DNA of 64,000 bases from assembly GCF_002288925.2 (NCBI RefSeq), contig NW_022098076.1, forward strand, positions 83,326,668 to 83,390,667. Direction: 5' to 3'. This DNA comes from Delphinapterus leucas. Its lineage: Eukaryota; Chordata; Mammalia; Artiodactyla; Monodontidae. Positions 1 to 11,729 of the stretch are shown piece by piece (position 1 is the first letter of the stretch; each line of letters starts with the position of its first letter). Both the position numbers and the translations under genes were made by a program. The notes beneath the pieces were generated by a model, which ran no database searches, was not told the origin of the DNA, and worked only from the letters and a program-made list of their open reading frames with translations.

Positions 1-2670
1 GTTATTAAAGCTAATAAGGCAAACAGAAGGTTGTTTCACATTTATATGCATGTGTATTACATATAGGTGTGTATATTGTATATATATGTGTATATATTAT
101 ATGAGTATAATAATGTGATATATTATTCAGTGGATACAAAGAGACTTTATTTACTTATTCTTAAAATACCCAACCATTAATATGCTAATAGTGTGGGTGA
201 AGAATAAATAACAACTCAGTCTCACCTAAAAAGCTTGTCTTAATAGAAGCATTAACTACGTATATTTTGAACTGCTGTGGAAAAGCCTTGCCTGCAAAGA
301 CAGAATCAACAGAGTTTAAATGAGAGATGAGGTTTTAAATAAAGAAATTCACAATTGTATCAATCCAGGGCTGTCATTTGTCACCCTAGCTTCTTGGGAC
401 CCAACAGTTTGTTGTTAGATGTTCTTATTTATATAATTATGTGTCTTAGAGGCAATCTGAAAGCTGAGGTGAGGTTAAAATGTGGGTTGAAAACTGTGAA
501 CTAGTTAGGTGAAAATAAGTGAGGACTTCTGCCAAAGCTGCTTGAAGCAAACTGGTAAAGCAGGGTGAGTTGCCTGTGTTCAGTGTTTCTCTCCTCCTTC
601 AGTGCCCTCCTACCTCTTCATTGGCATCACTACCAAAACTTCAGATAGTTAAATCCACTCCCAACCTCTTATTACCTTATCAAAATCTTCTCCCAGATTC
701 TTCATTTGGGAAGTAAGATGGGAGTCCGTCTTAATGAGGCTACATCCTAAACAAGCAAAACTGGGCCAGACAGCACTTTAAGGTGACATTTAATCATGCC
801 CACACCCTGCAGCAGCCATTGTACTATGTCTGCAAAGTAAATGCATCGCTTTCCTGCAATAAAAAAAAAAAAATGTCCTTGCATTTCAGTAGGACTTAAA
901 ACCATAAATTAGAAAGATGTAACTAACATGGAGAAAACACAGAGTTAACCCAGCATGTTGACCCGGTTCTGAGTAGGGACGGGTAGTGAGAGTTTGGGGA
1001 AGGGGACCATGAGCCAGATCCTTCTAGAATTTCAAATCTTATCACATGTCGATGACTTTATGAACCTATTTTCAAGAGTTTGCATCTACAGGTTTGTTTA
1101 TTTTCTTTTATTTTTACAAGTTGGATAAAGATGTAGGTCTCTCAAGAACAAAATGACAGTCATAACTCAAAATTGATAGGAATTTTCTCCATCTTGTGGG
1201 TAGAAGCACTGGCACCTGGCTAAAAAATCCAAATATCCCAGAAACAAGTGACTTATTCAGAGCTAGAATAAGAAGGCCAATACATTTTGTTGCTTTATTT
1301 CACAGGGAAAGAGAACCAAACATTTTACATTGGTTCTTTTCTTGTGTGTTTTCATGAAGAAACAATTATATTTTTCTACCATCTTGAAAATTTTATAACT
1401 TTTGGGAAAATTGAAAGACATAACACAAAAGGTGATGTCTTGAAATCATATAATCAAGATGTTCCAACTCAAAAAAAAAGCAATACTCATTCTTTCTTCT
1501 CCCCATTAAAAGTAGAAAAAAATGTTCCTACAACTAGAAAGTATCAGAAACTATTAACAAATGTAAAATGTGGCATGAGGCAGGGAATAACTTGTAAAGA
1601 GTTAATGAACTCAAACTAGTTTGGGAGAAGAACATTTTAAGAACATTTTAAGAGGCTTAAGCCACTTAAACAGGAACTGTGAGAATAGTTTGCAAAGGTT
1701 CCTTAAAATCGGTTTTAGAAAAATTTGATTTGCAGTCCAGTTGGATAATTGAGAGGAAGAATCAACTAAGCTAAACATGAAAATATTATAAAGTATAGAA
1801 AATCAAATTTGAATTCTGAATATTTCCAAATATCATTATTATCCAAATAATACATTATTCATAAATTTAGATTTGGGGTTGTAACACAAATAAATTTGTT
1901 GTTTTATTAAGGCTTATTCCTATAGCGTTCATCTTAATTCCCAGTGTCTTTCAACTCCATTTTCTGACATTTGTCTGGCTTATCACTCCAAACATATGTA
2001 TACCGCAAATATCTCTGATTGGTCGAAGAATAATGAGAAGAGAGGAAATCTACCCAGTTTGGGATCTCTGACTAAAACATCATTTTGAAGGGCATTCTTC
2101 ATTCAGGAGCTTTTAGGGAAAAACACAATCCTCAGCACAATTCCAACTGGTTGATTTCTGTTGATGGAGTTCTTCAGAAATTAGATTTGGAAATTCAAGA
2201 AAACGGCCACACTACCTAGTGTTCCCCCAAGATCTTAATAAAAAGCACTTTCATTTTATAATAAGAGAGACCAAAAATAAACTTCCCTACATTCCTATTA
2301 TTAAGTATTAATTACTACATTTTGGAGGGTATGATTGCTATCACAGTAGTGAACTTGCAAGAAGAGAGTGTGAGAAGAAACAGGAGCTGTCCTAAATAAT
2401 TGGACAGAGGATATTTATAATGGCTATTCTAGCCTAAGACAAATAATAGTTTCTCAAAATGTTAAATATATGCTCAAACCATGAGAATGTTGAGAAATTT
2501 TCTCCAAATGGAGACAGTGGGGCAGAATGGAGAGGAGAGCTGAATTTTCTTTTTCATTTTTCATCTCATTTCATTTTGGGTTACAATTGGGATTTCCCCT
2601 GTATAATGCACACTCAAGGGAAATTTCCTCCAACAGACTATAGGTTTTGGACGTGATATTCTTAGAATTA
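1..2670. other. Unique AT-rich non-coding stretch
   Basis: I see no gene or recognisable interspersed repeat here. An alternating TA/TG-rich patch lies at about 60-120 and a short A-run at about 860-873. The longest open frame (1287-1619, plus strand, 110 codons) has ordinary AT-rich composition, no recognisable domain and no hydrophobic leader, and I treat it as chance. Confidence 0.6.
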
Positions 2671-2677
2671 AGTAAGT

Positions 2678-2744
2678 GCTTAGTGCTAAGCGAGAAGCTG
2701 TGCTTCAATATGGAAGCACAGCTTAAAGGGTGCGTCCCTTTAAG
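2678..2744. repeat. Cluster of three adjacent perfect inverted repeats
   Basis: Three hairpin-capable palindromes sit end to end. gcttag/ctaagc spans 2678-2691 (6-bp stem, 2-nt loop). A 12-bp perfect stem is formed by 2695-2706 and 2713-2724 with a 6-nt loop. A 9-bp perfect stem is formed by 2722-2730 and 2736-2744 with a 5-nt loop. The second and third share three bases, so they are mutually exclusive as full stems. I do not recognise a repeat family or RNA gene here. Confidence 0.6.
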
Positions 2745-2899
2745 ATAGAATTTATGATTCATCAAGAGACAGGGTCCACTTTCCTCTCCATTTTCTTCTT
2801 CACATTTTGAAATCAAACAAGGATTACAGTAAGACTTTTTTTCCCCTTAATGCAAACGTTGGCTGACAGTGTCGAAGAAAGCAACTTCTATACTGTGCC

Positions 2900-3160
2900 A
2901 TCAAGCATAGTTGATCCTGTGGGTTTAGGAACCAGACAGACCAGGAGAAACCAACCTCCACGCTTTATCAGCTGTGTGACTTTGGACAAATTACTCAACA
3001 TCTTAGTGACACAGCATTTCATCTGTAGAACGAGAAGAAGAATAATACTTATCTCACAAGGCTATGGTGAGCATTAGTAAAACAACTTGTAGACTAGTGC
3101 TTGGCACTAAACTTGGCACACCCTAAGTTATCAATAAAGGTGAGTTACTGTTATTATTGC
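2900..3160 (+). mobile_element. MIR SINE
   Basis: An old, diverged MIR in sense orientation. The core 'agctgtgtgactttggacaa' is followed by the 'catctgtagaa' block and the 'cttatctcacaaggctatgg' block. It ends in the typical 'ttggcac...aataaa' 3' region near 3110-3140. No TSD is readable, as expected for its age. Confidence 0.85.
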
Positions 3161-3960
3161 TATTATAATTATGGAATTTATGTGTGATTTTGATTATTAA
3201 AATCAGAAGATGAGACATATTTTCCCAAATCCCAATTCTCTATTATTGTATGGCTTACCTTTTTCAAGGAACTGAGAATATTTCATAAAAACATTTCTTA
3301 GTCCTAAGCAGTTTTTATTTAATTGTGAAATATGAACTTGCTTTTTTTGCAGAGAAATATGATTAAAATTCACTTTATAAACACATTTTATTTTGTTCAG
3401 GGCTTAATAACAATCTTCCTAGTGTTATAAATCTCACCTTTAAATTTCAATTTCCAATTTGCATAAAACAATCAAAAAGCGATTATCATAAAGAGCCAAT
3501 CAACAATATGAACTAAAATTAATCATCTATCACTCAGTTATAAGTGGGTCATAGAAACTTAATCTAAAAGTCTTACATTTCTTTTTATCATTCTGCTATT
3601 TTATAGAGCAGTTACAACTAAATTTAGAGTGTCAGCTCTGTAAAATCATTCTCTTAACAAAGAATCTTTGTTGAAGATCTAAATCTTGCACAGGACACCA
3701 ATAAACTTAGGCAGACATTTAAAAGTATTTTTTCTAATTATAAAATAATAAAGGAGCATAGTGATATCTTTCCCATGCTTCTTTTACAGCAACAGCTACT
3801 GTTCAGTTATTTTTAATATACCATCTCTGAATTGCTAGAATCTTTCCAAATCTTTTATCTTCAGGATTTTTGTTAAGAGCATTGACACCACTGAGATGTG
3901 TATCTCATTTTTTTTTTTCTTGTCTGGGACATAGAAGGAACACACTACATTCATTAAAGG
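3161..3960. other. No recognisable feature
   Basis: AT-rich sequence with no gene or repeat that I can name. Short homopolymer T-runs occur near 3340 and 3908. Confidence 0.5.
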
Positions 3961-3974
3961 GATAAATAAATGGA

Positions 3975-4014
3975 TGGGTGAATGAATGCATGAATGAATG
4001 AATGAATGAATGAA
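3975..4014. repeat. (GAAT)n microsatellite
   Basis: An imperfect tetranucleotide array of gaat/tgaa units with one 'gcat' interruption. It may have grown out of the tail of an L2-type repeat, since such tails end in this motif, but no L2 body is clear beside it. Confidence 0.85.
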
Positions 4015-4373
4015 TTCTCTCTTCAAGTCTGTTAAGTCTCAGAATTGTTGACTTCTTGCCTCTTACCCTCAGTGGCTCCAGAGACAAAAAAATGTCCACG
4101 ATTGAGAAGAAACAAATGGAGTTTTTTTTTTAATTTAATTATTTTTATAATCTACTGAGTTCAGCATTGCCAGCGCTCTTCAGAACATAGCCATTCTCTG
4201 TGACCACATTTGCCCAGACTGTTACATCACCCCTCACCTTCTGCTCTCCTAGGGCTGGGCTGTGTTACTCCCTTTCCTACCTCTTCCTGAAGGGGGCGCT
4301 ATTCAGTTCATCCTTCTGTTTTACCATCTCATGATATCCTGTGTTCTCATTTTCAAATTATTCCATGTGGAAT

Positions 4374-4430
4374 AACTCAAAAGGTCTATACATGCAACTC
4401 AGAAGGTCTATAGACGCAACTCAAAAGTCG
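4374..4430. repeat. Short 22-bp tandem duplication
   Basis: Two 22-bp units at 4374-4395 and 4396-4417 differ at three positions. A partial third unit starts at 4418 and retains 'aactcaaaag'. The array is isolated in otherwise unique sequence. Confidence 0.8.
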
Positions 4431-5205
4431 CCTACCAGGGAGGTATGTGACTTCATTATTCAGAAGAAAATAGATGTTAACACATCTATTAGCATAAAGT
4501 AAATGACTATGTATGGACGTGGAAGACAGATTACAATACAGTCAGCATTTTCTTTTATATGTCTCTCCAGCCTTTAAATATAGTTGTTCTATTTTCTTTA
4601 CTTACATGTAGATCCCATCCCTCAGCTAGCTGTTATTGTCATCCATATCTTATTTTCTCATGTAGATAAAGGACGGGATCCTAAGGCTTATCTTCTTTTA
4701 ATAATAATTGAAAGGATTGGGTCTTGGTACTTCACCCTTGGTGCTCTCTAGAGTTCTCTGACACAAAGGAAAAAATAGCCAAGGGGAAAATGAATTCCTT
4801 TTTATTGATAATTACTGAGCATTCAGTACCTTTCCTCATGAGGGACTTCCCTGGAAAGCACTGCAGTATCAAGGGACTCAGGCTGAATTTCAAAGGGCTG
4901 TTTCCTTCATCCTATTTTTGAATCCAGAATAAGTGGCCTGTGGATAAGGCGGCTCTCAGTCCATTTATACAGCTAGTCACTATAAAGATGGCTGGGCTGG
5001 CCTGGGGACCAAGCCACGACCCTACTGCAGGGAGGAAAAAAAAGCAGGGGTGCCTACTGCTTGGATGCTGGAAAAAATAAGAGGCTTGTCTGGCATAAAT
5101 CTTGAGACTTACCACATGGCAATTTTTCCCCCAAACCCGGGGTTTGGCCAATGAAAATTTGTCTATTGGCAAGATAGCCAGGTGGGATAGAAGTATGCTT
5201 TCCAC
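4431..5205. other. No recognisable feature
   Basis: Unique sequence without a convincing gene or repeat. A 'gggacttccctgg' string at about 4842-4854 resembles the head of the CHR SINE, but the next bases do not continue the match. Confidence 0.5.
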
Positions 5206-5209
5206 CCAG

Positions 5210-5487
5210 CTCACAATTATTAAGTGCATACTAGGTGCCAAACACTGTTCTAGTCAATTTACCTTCATTCTTTCATTTAATTTTCATAAGAACCCTAAGA
5301 GATAAATGCTACTCATGTAACTGCTATATTAAATAACTACTATATTATTTTCTTATAGTATTAAAAATATAATGCATTTTTACAAATGCAGGAGTTAGGC
5401 TTTCGGGAGTTAAACAACTTGACTGAGGTCACGTAGCTAATAACGATCAGAACTGAACTCGCATCCAAGTCTGGCTGAGTGGTCTGC
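5210..5487 (-). mobile_element. MIR SINE (antisense)
   Basis: Antisense MIR. It opens with 'ttaagtgcatactaggtgcc' (complement of the MIR 3' end), continues through 'ttaattttcataagaaccct', and reaches the core complement 'gaggtcacgtagctaataa' near 5426-5445. Members of this family are ancient and mammal-wide. Confidence 0.8.
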
Positions 5488-5489
5488 TG

Positions 5490-6680
5490 TTTCTACATAT
5501 TATAATACATACACTGTTTGGTAAATGGTTGTCAAGAGACTGTATTGCATGTGAATTTATTTTGAAAATTTCCACTGTGTCCATCCTGGCAAATCCACTC
5601 CTTTATTTCATCACTCAACGAATACATTTATTAAGAGTCTCCTATTTGCCAATTACCACGTGGAGCCATGGAGAACCAAGATTGAGCAAGGGAAAAAAGA
5701 GTTCGGTTCTCATGGAAGCGTTCTGAAAAGAGGACAGAAAAATCAATCAAATCAAACAATAACGTCTAATAATAGTTTTCTCCATGTTGGGGAAACACAG
5801 ACGTCATCTGGAAGCTTCACAGAAGCCTCTGCCTCAGTCCCCAGTGTTTGGAATCTGTCATTCTTAAGGTCCATAAAATATTTTCTTATTGAATAACCAT
5901 GATAGGTACTAGGATGATATAATCTCTTCCCTATAAAACAAGACTTAAGTGATGAAAGAGAAACATAGGGTGACGGCAATATAACAGAAATATTAAAGAG
6001 CAAAGAAAAAACGGGTTATGCAGGCAAATAGAGCCCTTGATTGCACGGGTAGGAAATGAAGGCTGTTCCTGACAGCTAACCTGGATTTCATGCATTCCCC
6101 AGAGAAACTGTGTTTAGTAGAAATGAGAATCAGGAGATCAACCTTCCATTCCTATGTCGGCCATCAGGAACTCCACAGAGTAATTTAATTTTCATGCACC
6201 CCCGTTTCTTTGAAAAATGAGAAAATTAAGTTGATCTTAAATAGGCCCCCAGACTGACATGCCATGATACTAATCAAGAAAGCTGATAAAGTTCCCATTG
6301 TCACTATTTCTTGATGCAATGTTTCAAGCTTTAACTACTTTTTTATATGATACACTTCCACTCTGCTTGGATTAGAAATATCCCTATTGAACTGTTTCTG
6401 ATTTCTCAGTAAGTCAGTATTTTTTTACCATTTTAGGTTGCTTTAACCTTCATTATTCCATACCCTGAAAAAAAAAAATCTATCTTTCTTATCTTACATG
6501 TGACAATCACTCTGCCAAAGATCAATTAACTAATTAAAAGATAAATATTCTAATCTGCATGGAAATAAAAAACTCCCATTTTTCTAAACACATAGATATT
6601 CATAGAAATTATATTAATATTAAAGTTATGAAAACCCTTTCATCCTACTTAGATCACACCTATATACACACAAACACATA
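5490..6680. other. No recognisable feature
   Basis: Unique AT-rich sequence. Short open frames on both strands overlap one another and show no domain or conserved pattern, so I read them as chance. Confidence 0.5.
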
Positions 6681-6681
6681 T

Positions 6682-7116
6682 ATGTCATTCTCAACCAGGG
6701 ATTTTTTTTTTTTTTTTTTTTTTTTTGCGGTACGCGGGCCTCTCACTGTTGTGGCCTCTCCCGTTGCGGAGCACAGGCTCCGGACGCGCAGGCTCAGTGG
6801 CCATGGCTCACGGGCTCAGCCGCTCCGCGGCCTGTGGGATCTTCCCGGACAGGGGCACGAACCCGTGTGCCCTGCAGCGGTAGGCGGACTCTCAACCACT
6901 GCACCACCAGGGAAGCCCCAGGGATGATTTTGCTTCCAGGAGATATTGGCAATGCCTGGAGGCATTTTTGTTTGTCACACTGGAGATGCTACTGCCACCT
7001 AGTGAGTAGAGGCTAGAAATGCTGGTTAACATCCTTCAAGGTACAGGACAGCCTCCTGCATCCAAAAAAATTATACATTCCAAAATATCAGTAGTGCTGA
7101 AGTGAAGAAACTCTGG
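6682..7116. mobile_element. MER20-like hAT-Charlie DNA transposon, split by a SINE
   Basis: The left end (6682-6701, containing 'tctcaacc') and the body resuming at about 6918 form one element. The body has 'ggcaatgcctggaggcattt', 'gctactgccacctagtg' and 'acaggacagcc', and ends in 'gaagaaactctgg', matching a MER20 of about 220 bp. The terminal 'tctcaacc' and 'agaaactctgg' are the decayed inverted termini. A CHR SINE interrupts it after about 20 bp. It is non-autonomous and long dead. Confidence 0.8.
6702..6917 (-). mobile_element. CHR-type tRNA-derived SINE (antisense)
   Basis: It begins on the plus strand as a 25-nt T-run (6702-6726), followed by the complement of the SINE body, and ends in 'ccaccagggaagcc'. 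The SINE lies in the minus direction. A 7-bp TSD 'ccaggga' flanks it (6695-6701 and 6918-6924), reconstructing the MER20 insertion site. In sense orientation the head carries tRNA-like promoter boxes near the 'ggttgagagtccgcc' and 'ggttcgtgcc' blocks. Such SINEs are transcribed by Pol III and mobilised by L1. Confidence 0.95.
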
Positions 7117-7124
7117 TTTAGATG

Positions 7125-7530
7125 GTACATGAACTTCTAAGAGAGAGCCATTATTCTAGACTATGGCAAAAAATATAGCAAGTTTTTTTCACTTTTTTTT
7201 CTAAGTTTATTATTTGGAAGGTCATTATTTATCAGTCACTCTGTCCTGATAGAGCTCTTCTTCCTTATGCTCAGCTTGAACAAATGTCCATGTTAACTCC
7301 CCTTCCTCTCTTCCTTCACAAAGTTTAGAGAACTAACTTGATTGTCATCACCTTCTACCAAGACAGGAAACAGGATGAGAGGGTCTGATCCTTAGGGATG
7401 TTTTTAGGATAATCATGGGGACCTTAAGCTGGAAGTGTCTTTCCAACTTCTCAAACCAAGACAAGTCCAGGTAGCATTACTACCCACCCAGAGAGGGCAC
7501 GGCAGTAATGAACTTCCATTCCTAGAGCAT
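7125..7530. other. No recognisable feature
   Basis: Unique sequence between the MER20 and the next MIR. I see nothing to annotate. Confidence 0.5.
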
Positions 7531-7534
7531 AAAT

Positions 7535-7772
7535 AGATCAGTGGTGAAGAGCAGAGTCTAGAGTCAAAGGTCCTGAGTTCAGATCCTCCCTCTTCTGCTA
7601 CCTTTCTCTCTATCCTTGGACACATGATTATACTTAATCTCTACACCTCAATTTCATCACCTTTAGAAGGAAGGTAACAGTGGTAGTGCCCCTCCCTGGA
7701 GAATTATCGTGAGAATTAAATGAGCTAATATACATAAAGTGTCTGGCACACAGTAAGCCTTAGGTACAAGTT
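7535..7772 (+). mobile_element. MIR SINE
   Basis: Sense MIR. Visible blocks are 'gagtcaaaggtcctgagttc', 'cctcaatttcatcacctt', 'cgtgagaattaaatgagcta' and 'gtgtctggcacacagtaagc'. It is nearly full length. Confidence 0.88.
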
Positions 7773-7774
7773 AG

Positions 7775-9560
7775 CAGACCCTTCCCTGCTAGAGCAGTTC
7801 TGACCATGCTGTGGATGTCATTGACCCTCAGTCATTCATACAAACTGTCCAAGAGTCAATAGAATAAAAAATAATGTTATTTGTTCTTTGAACTTGGGGT
7901 TGTAGTTTGTATCTCCACATCCAAGAAAATTTATTTTAACAATCTGATTAGCCTTATATAACATTATATACGCTTCTACTCTGGGCAACTGAATCAACAC
8001 AATGCATAAAAGCTATTTCTTAAACTATTTCTACCATAGATTAACAGAAATTGCTGGGAATTTTAACACTTGTTGAAACGGTGTGTGATTTGTCTTGATA
8101 TCATCAGCACTAGAAAGGAATCCTGCATTTAAATCTCAAATTAATCTGAGCTGAGAGGTCCTACATGATTACTTAACATACATCTCTTAGTTAATAAATC
8201 TGTTAGGCTGGTATGTAGCAGGAGTCAAATTGTCCTTACTGGGTTTCCCTGAAAAATAATTGGATTAGTGCGATTAAAACTTGCTGTTTTCATGAAAAAT
8301 ACAGCTGTTAACAAGTTTACTTCAAATAACCATAGAATCAAATCTTAGAAACAAAAAATGCAGTATTAACCCAATAGGAACTTACCAACAAATGGTTTGA
8401 TATCATTTAATGAGCCCAACAGGGAGAAATGATTCTTCCCCTTAAAAAATAAAATGAAAACCCTTAAGTCAACCTAAGTTAAGTTTTATAAAATATTTTG
8501 CAAAAAAATTAATACTGTACTTCCATTTGTTAGTCCTTTTGCTTCCTCTTCAAGCTTCGTTAGTATTACTAAATAAAGTATCCTTTATAAATAAACATCT
8601 TACACTGGAACACAGCTTTAGCAGTATAATGTGTTCCTTCCATTAAAATGATTGGTTTTGTTAGTGGAGGTTTCCTAATTGCAAGCATTTTGTTTTATCA
8701 CGGCGGCTGAAACAAGTATTTTGTTGGTCCTTACTAACTAGCCTTGCCACATAAATGTAATACGAAAATATATTTGATCATCTTCTCTAATGGGAAAGTA
8801 GTGTGTTCTCAACACGTTGGCATGAAGTCAGTCACCTTTAAGGTGATATGGAAGACCTATATTATTGTTTTACATATCAGCTTCCAATTAGGCCAGCTAT
8901 TGCCCTGTCAACCCTTTCGAGAGGGTTTGTCTATATTTTGTCAGAGAGCTTGAAAATAATCCCAGTGGTACTAGCCTCTTCTACTAATAAGGAGACCTAT
9001 TTCAAGAGGGGTGTGGCTTCATTTCTGTGAAGGAGCCATAAGATTGGCTAGGATTAGTGGGTCAGCAAGCAGATAGGGAAGGAGATAATTAAAAGTCCAT
9101 TTTTGACGAGAGACATAAGTGATAACCTTATCTGAAACATCTTTAATCTCCTATTAGAAGTCAAGGTGTACATGACACATAAATTTTTATATTCCTGAAA
9201 GCATCGTAAATTTTGATTATGAAATTCTATTATGATGTGGCCTGAGTACATGTACTTCTGCTTTATACCTAAAATGTGGCTCTGATATGACTGGGCATAT
9301 CTAGTGAGTTAGTAGGGCTGATCTTCAAGAAATCTATGCAAAGTCTAGGACTTTCTGGGAGTCCTCTTAAACTAAGTTAAGAAGGAGCCACTCAGAAGGA
9401 ACTTGAACTTGTAAGGAAACCCTTGGTGGCAGGAGAAAGATTCACCCTAAATACAACATGATGTTTGGCAATTGAATTTTCCTACCACCTCAGCCCTACC
9501 TAAGTTTATGGTGAGCATAAGTATTGCACATAAAAGCTGAAATAGCTGTCCTCTAGGTCC
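7775..9560. other. Unique stretch without recognisable features
   Basis: There is no gene or nameable repeat across about 1.8 kb. Two short overlapping plus-strand frames near 8744-9030 have no recognisable domain. Confidence 0.5.
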
Positions 9561-9564
9561 CTGC

Positions 9565-9790
9565 TGGATCTAGCCCCTGCCTAACTTTCTGATCTTATGT
9601 CACCCCTTTCCCCTACTCGCAATCTTCAGGCTCTAGCCACATCATGTCTTGAATGCACCATACTCCGCCAGATACTGGAAACTTTACTCTTGCTGTCGAC
9701 ATCACCAAAACCACTTTCCTGGAGCCTCGCTCCAAATTCCTTCCTCACTCTTAGCACACTCCCTAGAAAGTCTTAGAAACACCTTCATGC
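9565..9790 (+). mobile_element. L2 LINE fragment
   Basis: Pyrimidine-rich sequence 'cccctgcctaactttctgat' followed by 'caggctctagccacatcatg' matches the sense 3' region of L2. It is diverged and truncated at both ends. The 84-codon frame beginning at 9649 is an accidental reading inside and beyond it. Confidence 0.6.
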
Positions 9791-10140
9791 AGAGGAAGAA
9801 TGATGTTCAAGAAGACAATGAGATTCTGGGTCACTGGTTAAAGGAAAACTCCAACAAAACTTGTTACTCTGTGACTCTGACCTCCATCTGTCCTCCCAAG
9901 TAAGGAAGGTATGGCAAACTGGGGTTGTGTTTTAAAAAGCTGGGGTTGTATTTTTTTTAAAGATTTCTGACTTAGGACTCTCTTTCTTTCTTCTCTTTCT
10001 CCCTCCTTTCTCTTTCTATCAGAAACTTATGCATGGGACTTAGGACTAAGACACTTCTTCTCATCTAATTTCTAATCCCCAAACTGGTTCCCTTAATAAA
10101 TGATTAATAATTAATATATAGAATCATTGCATTTTGTGGA
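9791..10140. other. No recognisable feature
   Basis: Unique sequence with a pyrimidine-rich patch at about 9980-10020. Confidence 0.45.
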
Positions 10141-10144
10141 TTTA

Positions 10145-10290
10145 AGAGTGGACATTAGAAATCGTACGGGCCAAGCTAGGGAAACAGAGAGCCCAGGAGG
10201 TCAAATTACTTGATCAGAATTGCACATCTAGTTCTTGGAACTCAGGTTGACATTCAAAAGTTAGGCCTTTGTACTTTTAGCTTTCAGTTT
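10145..10290 (-). mobile_element. MIR-like SINE fragment (antisense)
   Basis: 'gaaacagagagcccaggagg' followed by 'caaattacttgatcagaatt' is the diverged antisense core pattern of the MIR superfamily. The exact subfamily is not clear by eye. Confidence 0.5.
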
Positions 10291-10294
10291 AAAG

Positions 10295-10910
10295 GAAGAA
10301 GGAAGGGTGAAGAGTGACATTATGGAATTAAGTTGAGTTGACCTATAATTAAAATCAAAGTCATGCCACCCAGTCTATCTACTCTACTGAACATTCATGA
10401 CTATCACAAGTGTATCTCATAAATTACAATTATTTCTTTGGCCCCAGAAATCACTTTGGTAGATAGATGGACCATTTATATACAGAACCCTACTTTTACA
10501 TTTATCTCAGGACCAGGTGTGAAGGACAGGGTTGAATATAGCTAACAGGCATACATTGAGGGAAACAAATTACATATGATATTGTGTATCTTACTTTAAT
10601 ATCAACAATAATCTTTCCTTTTTCAAGTATATTACATATAAAGTGGGCATTAAGAACTTCCTGCACCACAAGCAAACAACAGGAGCTTATCATAGGGCAA
10701 ATGATAAATGCTTCCACCTCCAAGTTACCTTGGGCATAGGCAGGATGCATCTCAAAGATGCGTTAACTATCTGTCAACACCTTCTGACATCATTGCTATA
10801 AAAAGGAGATAATGAAGGAAACAAACCTGTCTTTCTTCAGGGTGAGATTCACAGGGAAAAAATAATAATTAGCAGGAATTTCTGAGAAATTGGGTAACTT
10901 TAGACGCTTA
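10295..10910. other. No recognisable feature
   Basis: Unique AT-rich sequence with no gene or repeat identified. Confidence 0.5.
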
Positions 10911-10914
10911 GAAA

Positions 10915-11729
10915 CTCATTCGTTCACTTATTCGTTCATTCATACAACAAATATTTGTAAAAAAAAAAGTAGTCTATAATATGTCAGACACTTATCCAGG
11001 CTGTAAGAATAGGATTCAGAGCAAAGCCTTGCCTTTTAAGTGAGTTCACATTATTCTGGAGAAGTTAGAAAGATGAATTTAAAATATCCCACTTATGGAG
11101 GTGGGAAAGAGGTAAAGAGAACAAATAAAGAAAACTTGTTTATGGATGAACAGGGAAGGAAGGAGCATGGCTCTGAGTGTAGATGTTAATAATGTATGTA
11201 GAAAGGTGGCATGAGTCAGGGAAGTCCTTTTTAATAAGATGGCATTTTTGCAGAGAATGAAGGAAATGAGGGACTGAGCCATGCAGATGTCTAGAGGAAG
11301 AATGTCTAGGTAGAGGGAATAGCACGTGTGATGACCAGACACACCTTGGCTTTGGCATATTCAGAAAACAGCAGGTGGTCAGTGTGGCTGTAGAATAATG
11401 AATGTGTGTGCATGTAGAAAGAGAGTAAAAAAGGCAGAGAAAGATTATTTAGCATTTTGTAAACTGTGGTCAGAATGTACTACCCAGCTTCCCTGGTGGC
11501 ACGGTGGTTGAGAGTCCGCCTGCCGATGCAGGGGACACGGGTTCGTGCCCTGGTCCGGGAGGATCCCACATGCCATGGAGTGGCTGGGCCCGTGAGCCAT
11601 GGCCGCTGAGCCTGCGCGTCCAGAGCCTGTGCTCTGCAACAGGAGAGGCCACAACAGTGAGAGACCTGCGTACCGCAAAAAAAAAAAAAAAAAAAGTACT
11701 ACCACTGGTTGGAAAAAAAATAATCTTGC
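10915..11729 (-). mobile_element. L2 LINE fragment (antisense), interrupted by a SINE
   Basis: It starts with the L2 tail complement 'ttcattcatacaacaaatat'. It continues through 'gggaagtcctttttaataag', 'gcagagaatgaaggaaatga', 'gggactgagccatgcagatg' and 'agagggaatagcacgtgtga', which is the recognisable antisense order of the L2 3' portion. A CHR SINE inserts at 11485. Only a short piece may continue after it. Antisense frames here (for example 11079-11358, minus) are relics or chance. Confidence 0.8.
11485..11695 (+). mobile_element. CHR-type tRNA-derived SINE
   Basis: Sense copy starting 'agcttccctggtggc' and ending 'gcgtaccgc' plus a 19-nt A-tail. The 8-bp TSD 'gtactacc' at 11477-11484 and 11696-11703 is exact, indicating L1-mediated insertion into the antisense L2. 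The body is close to the other copies, so it is relatively young. Confidence 0.95.

Noticed and set aside
1287..1619. 110-codon open frame in unique DNA
   Set aside because: No recognisable domain, AT-rich composition typical of chance frames, and no supporting splice or promoter context.
4842..4900. Possible truncated CHR SINE (gggacttccctgg)
   Set aside because: Only the first 13 bases match and the following sequence diverges completely.
6559..7016. Open frames of 122 and 60 codons
   Set aside because: They read through the antisense CHR SINE. The Arg/Pro/Gly-rich residues come from SINE sequence.
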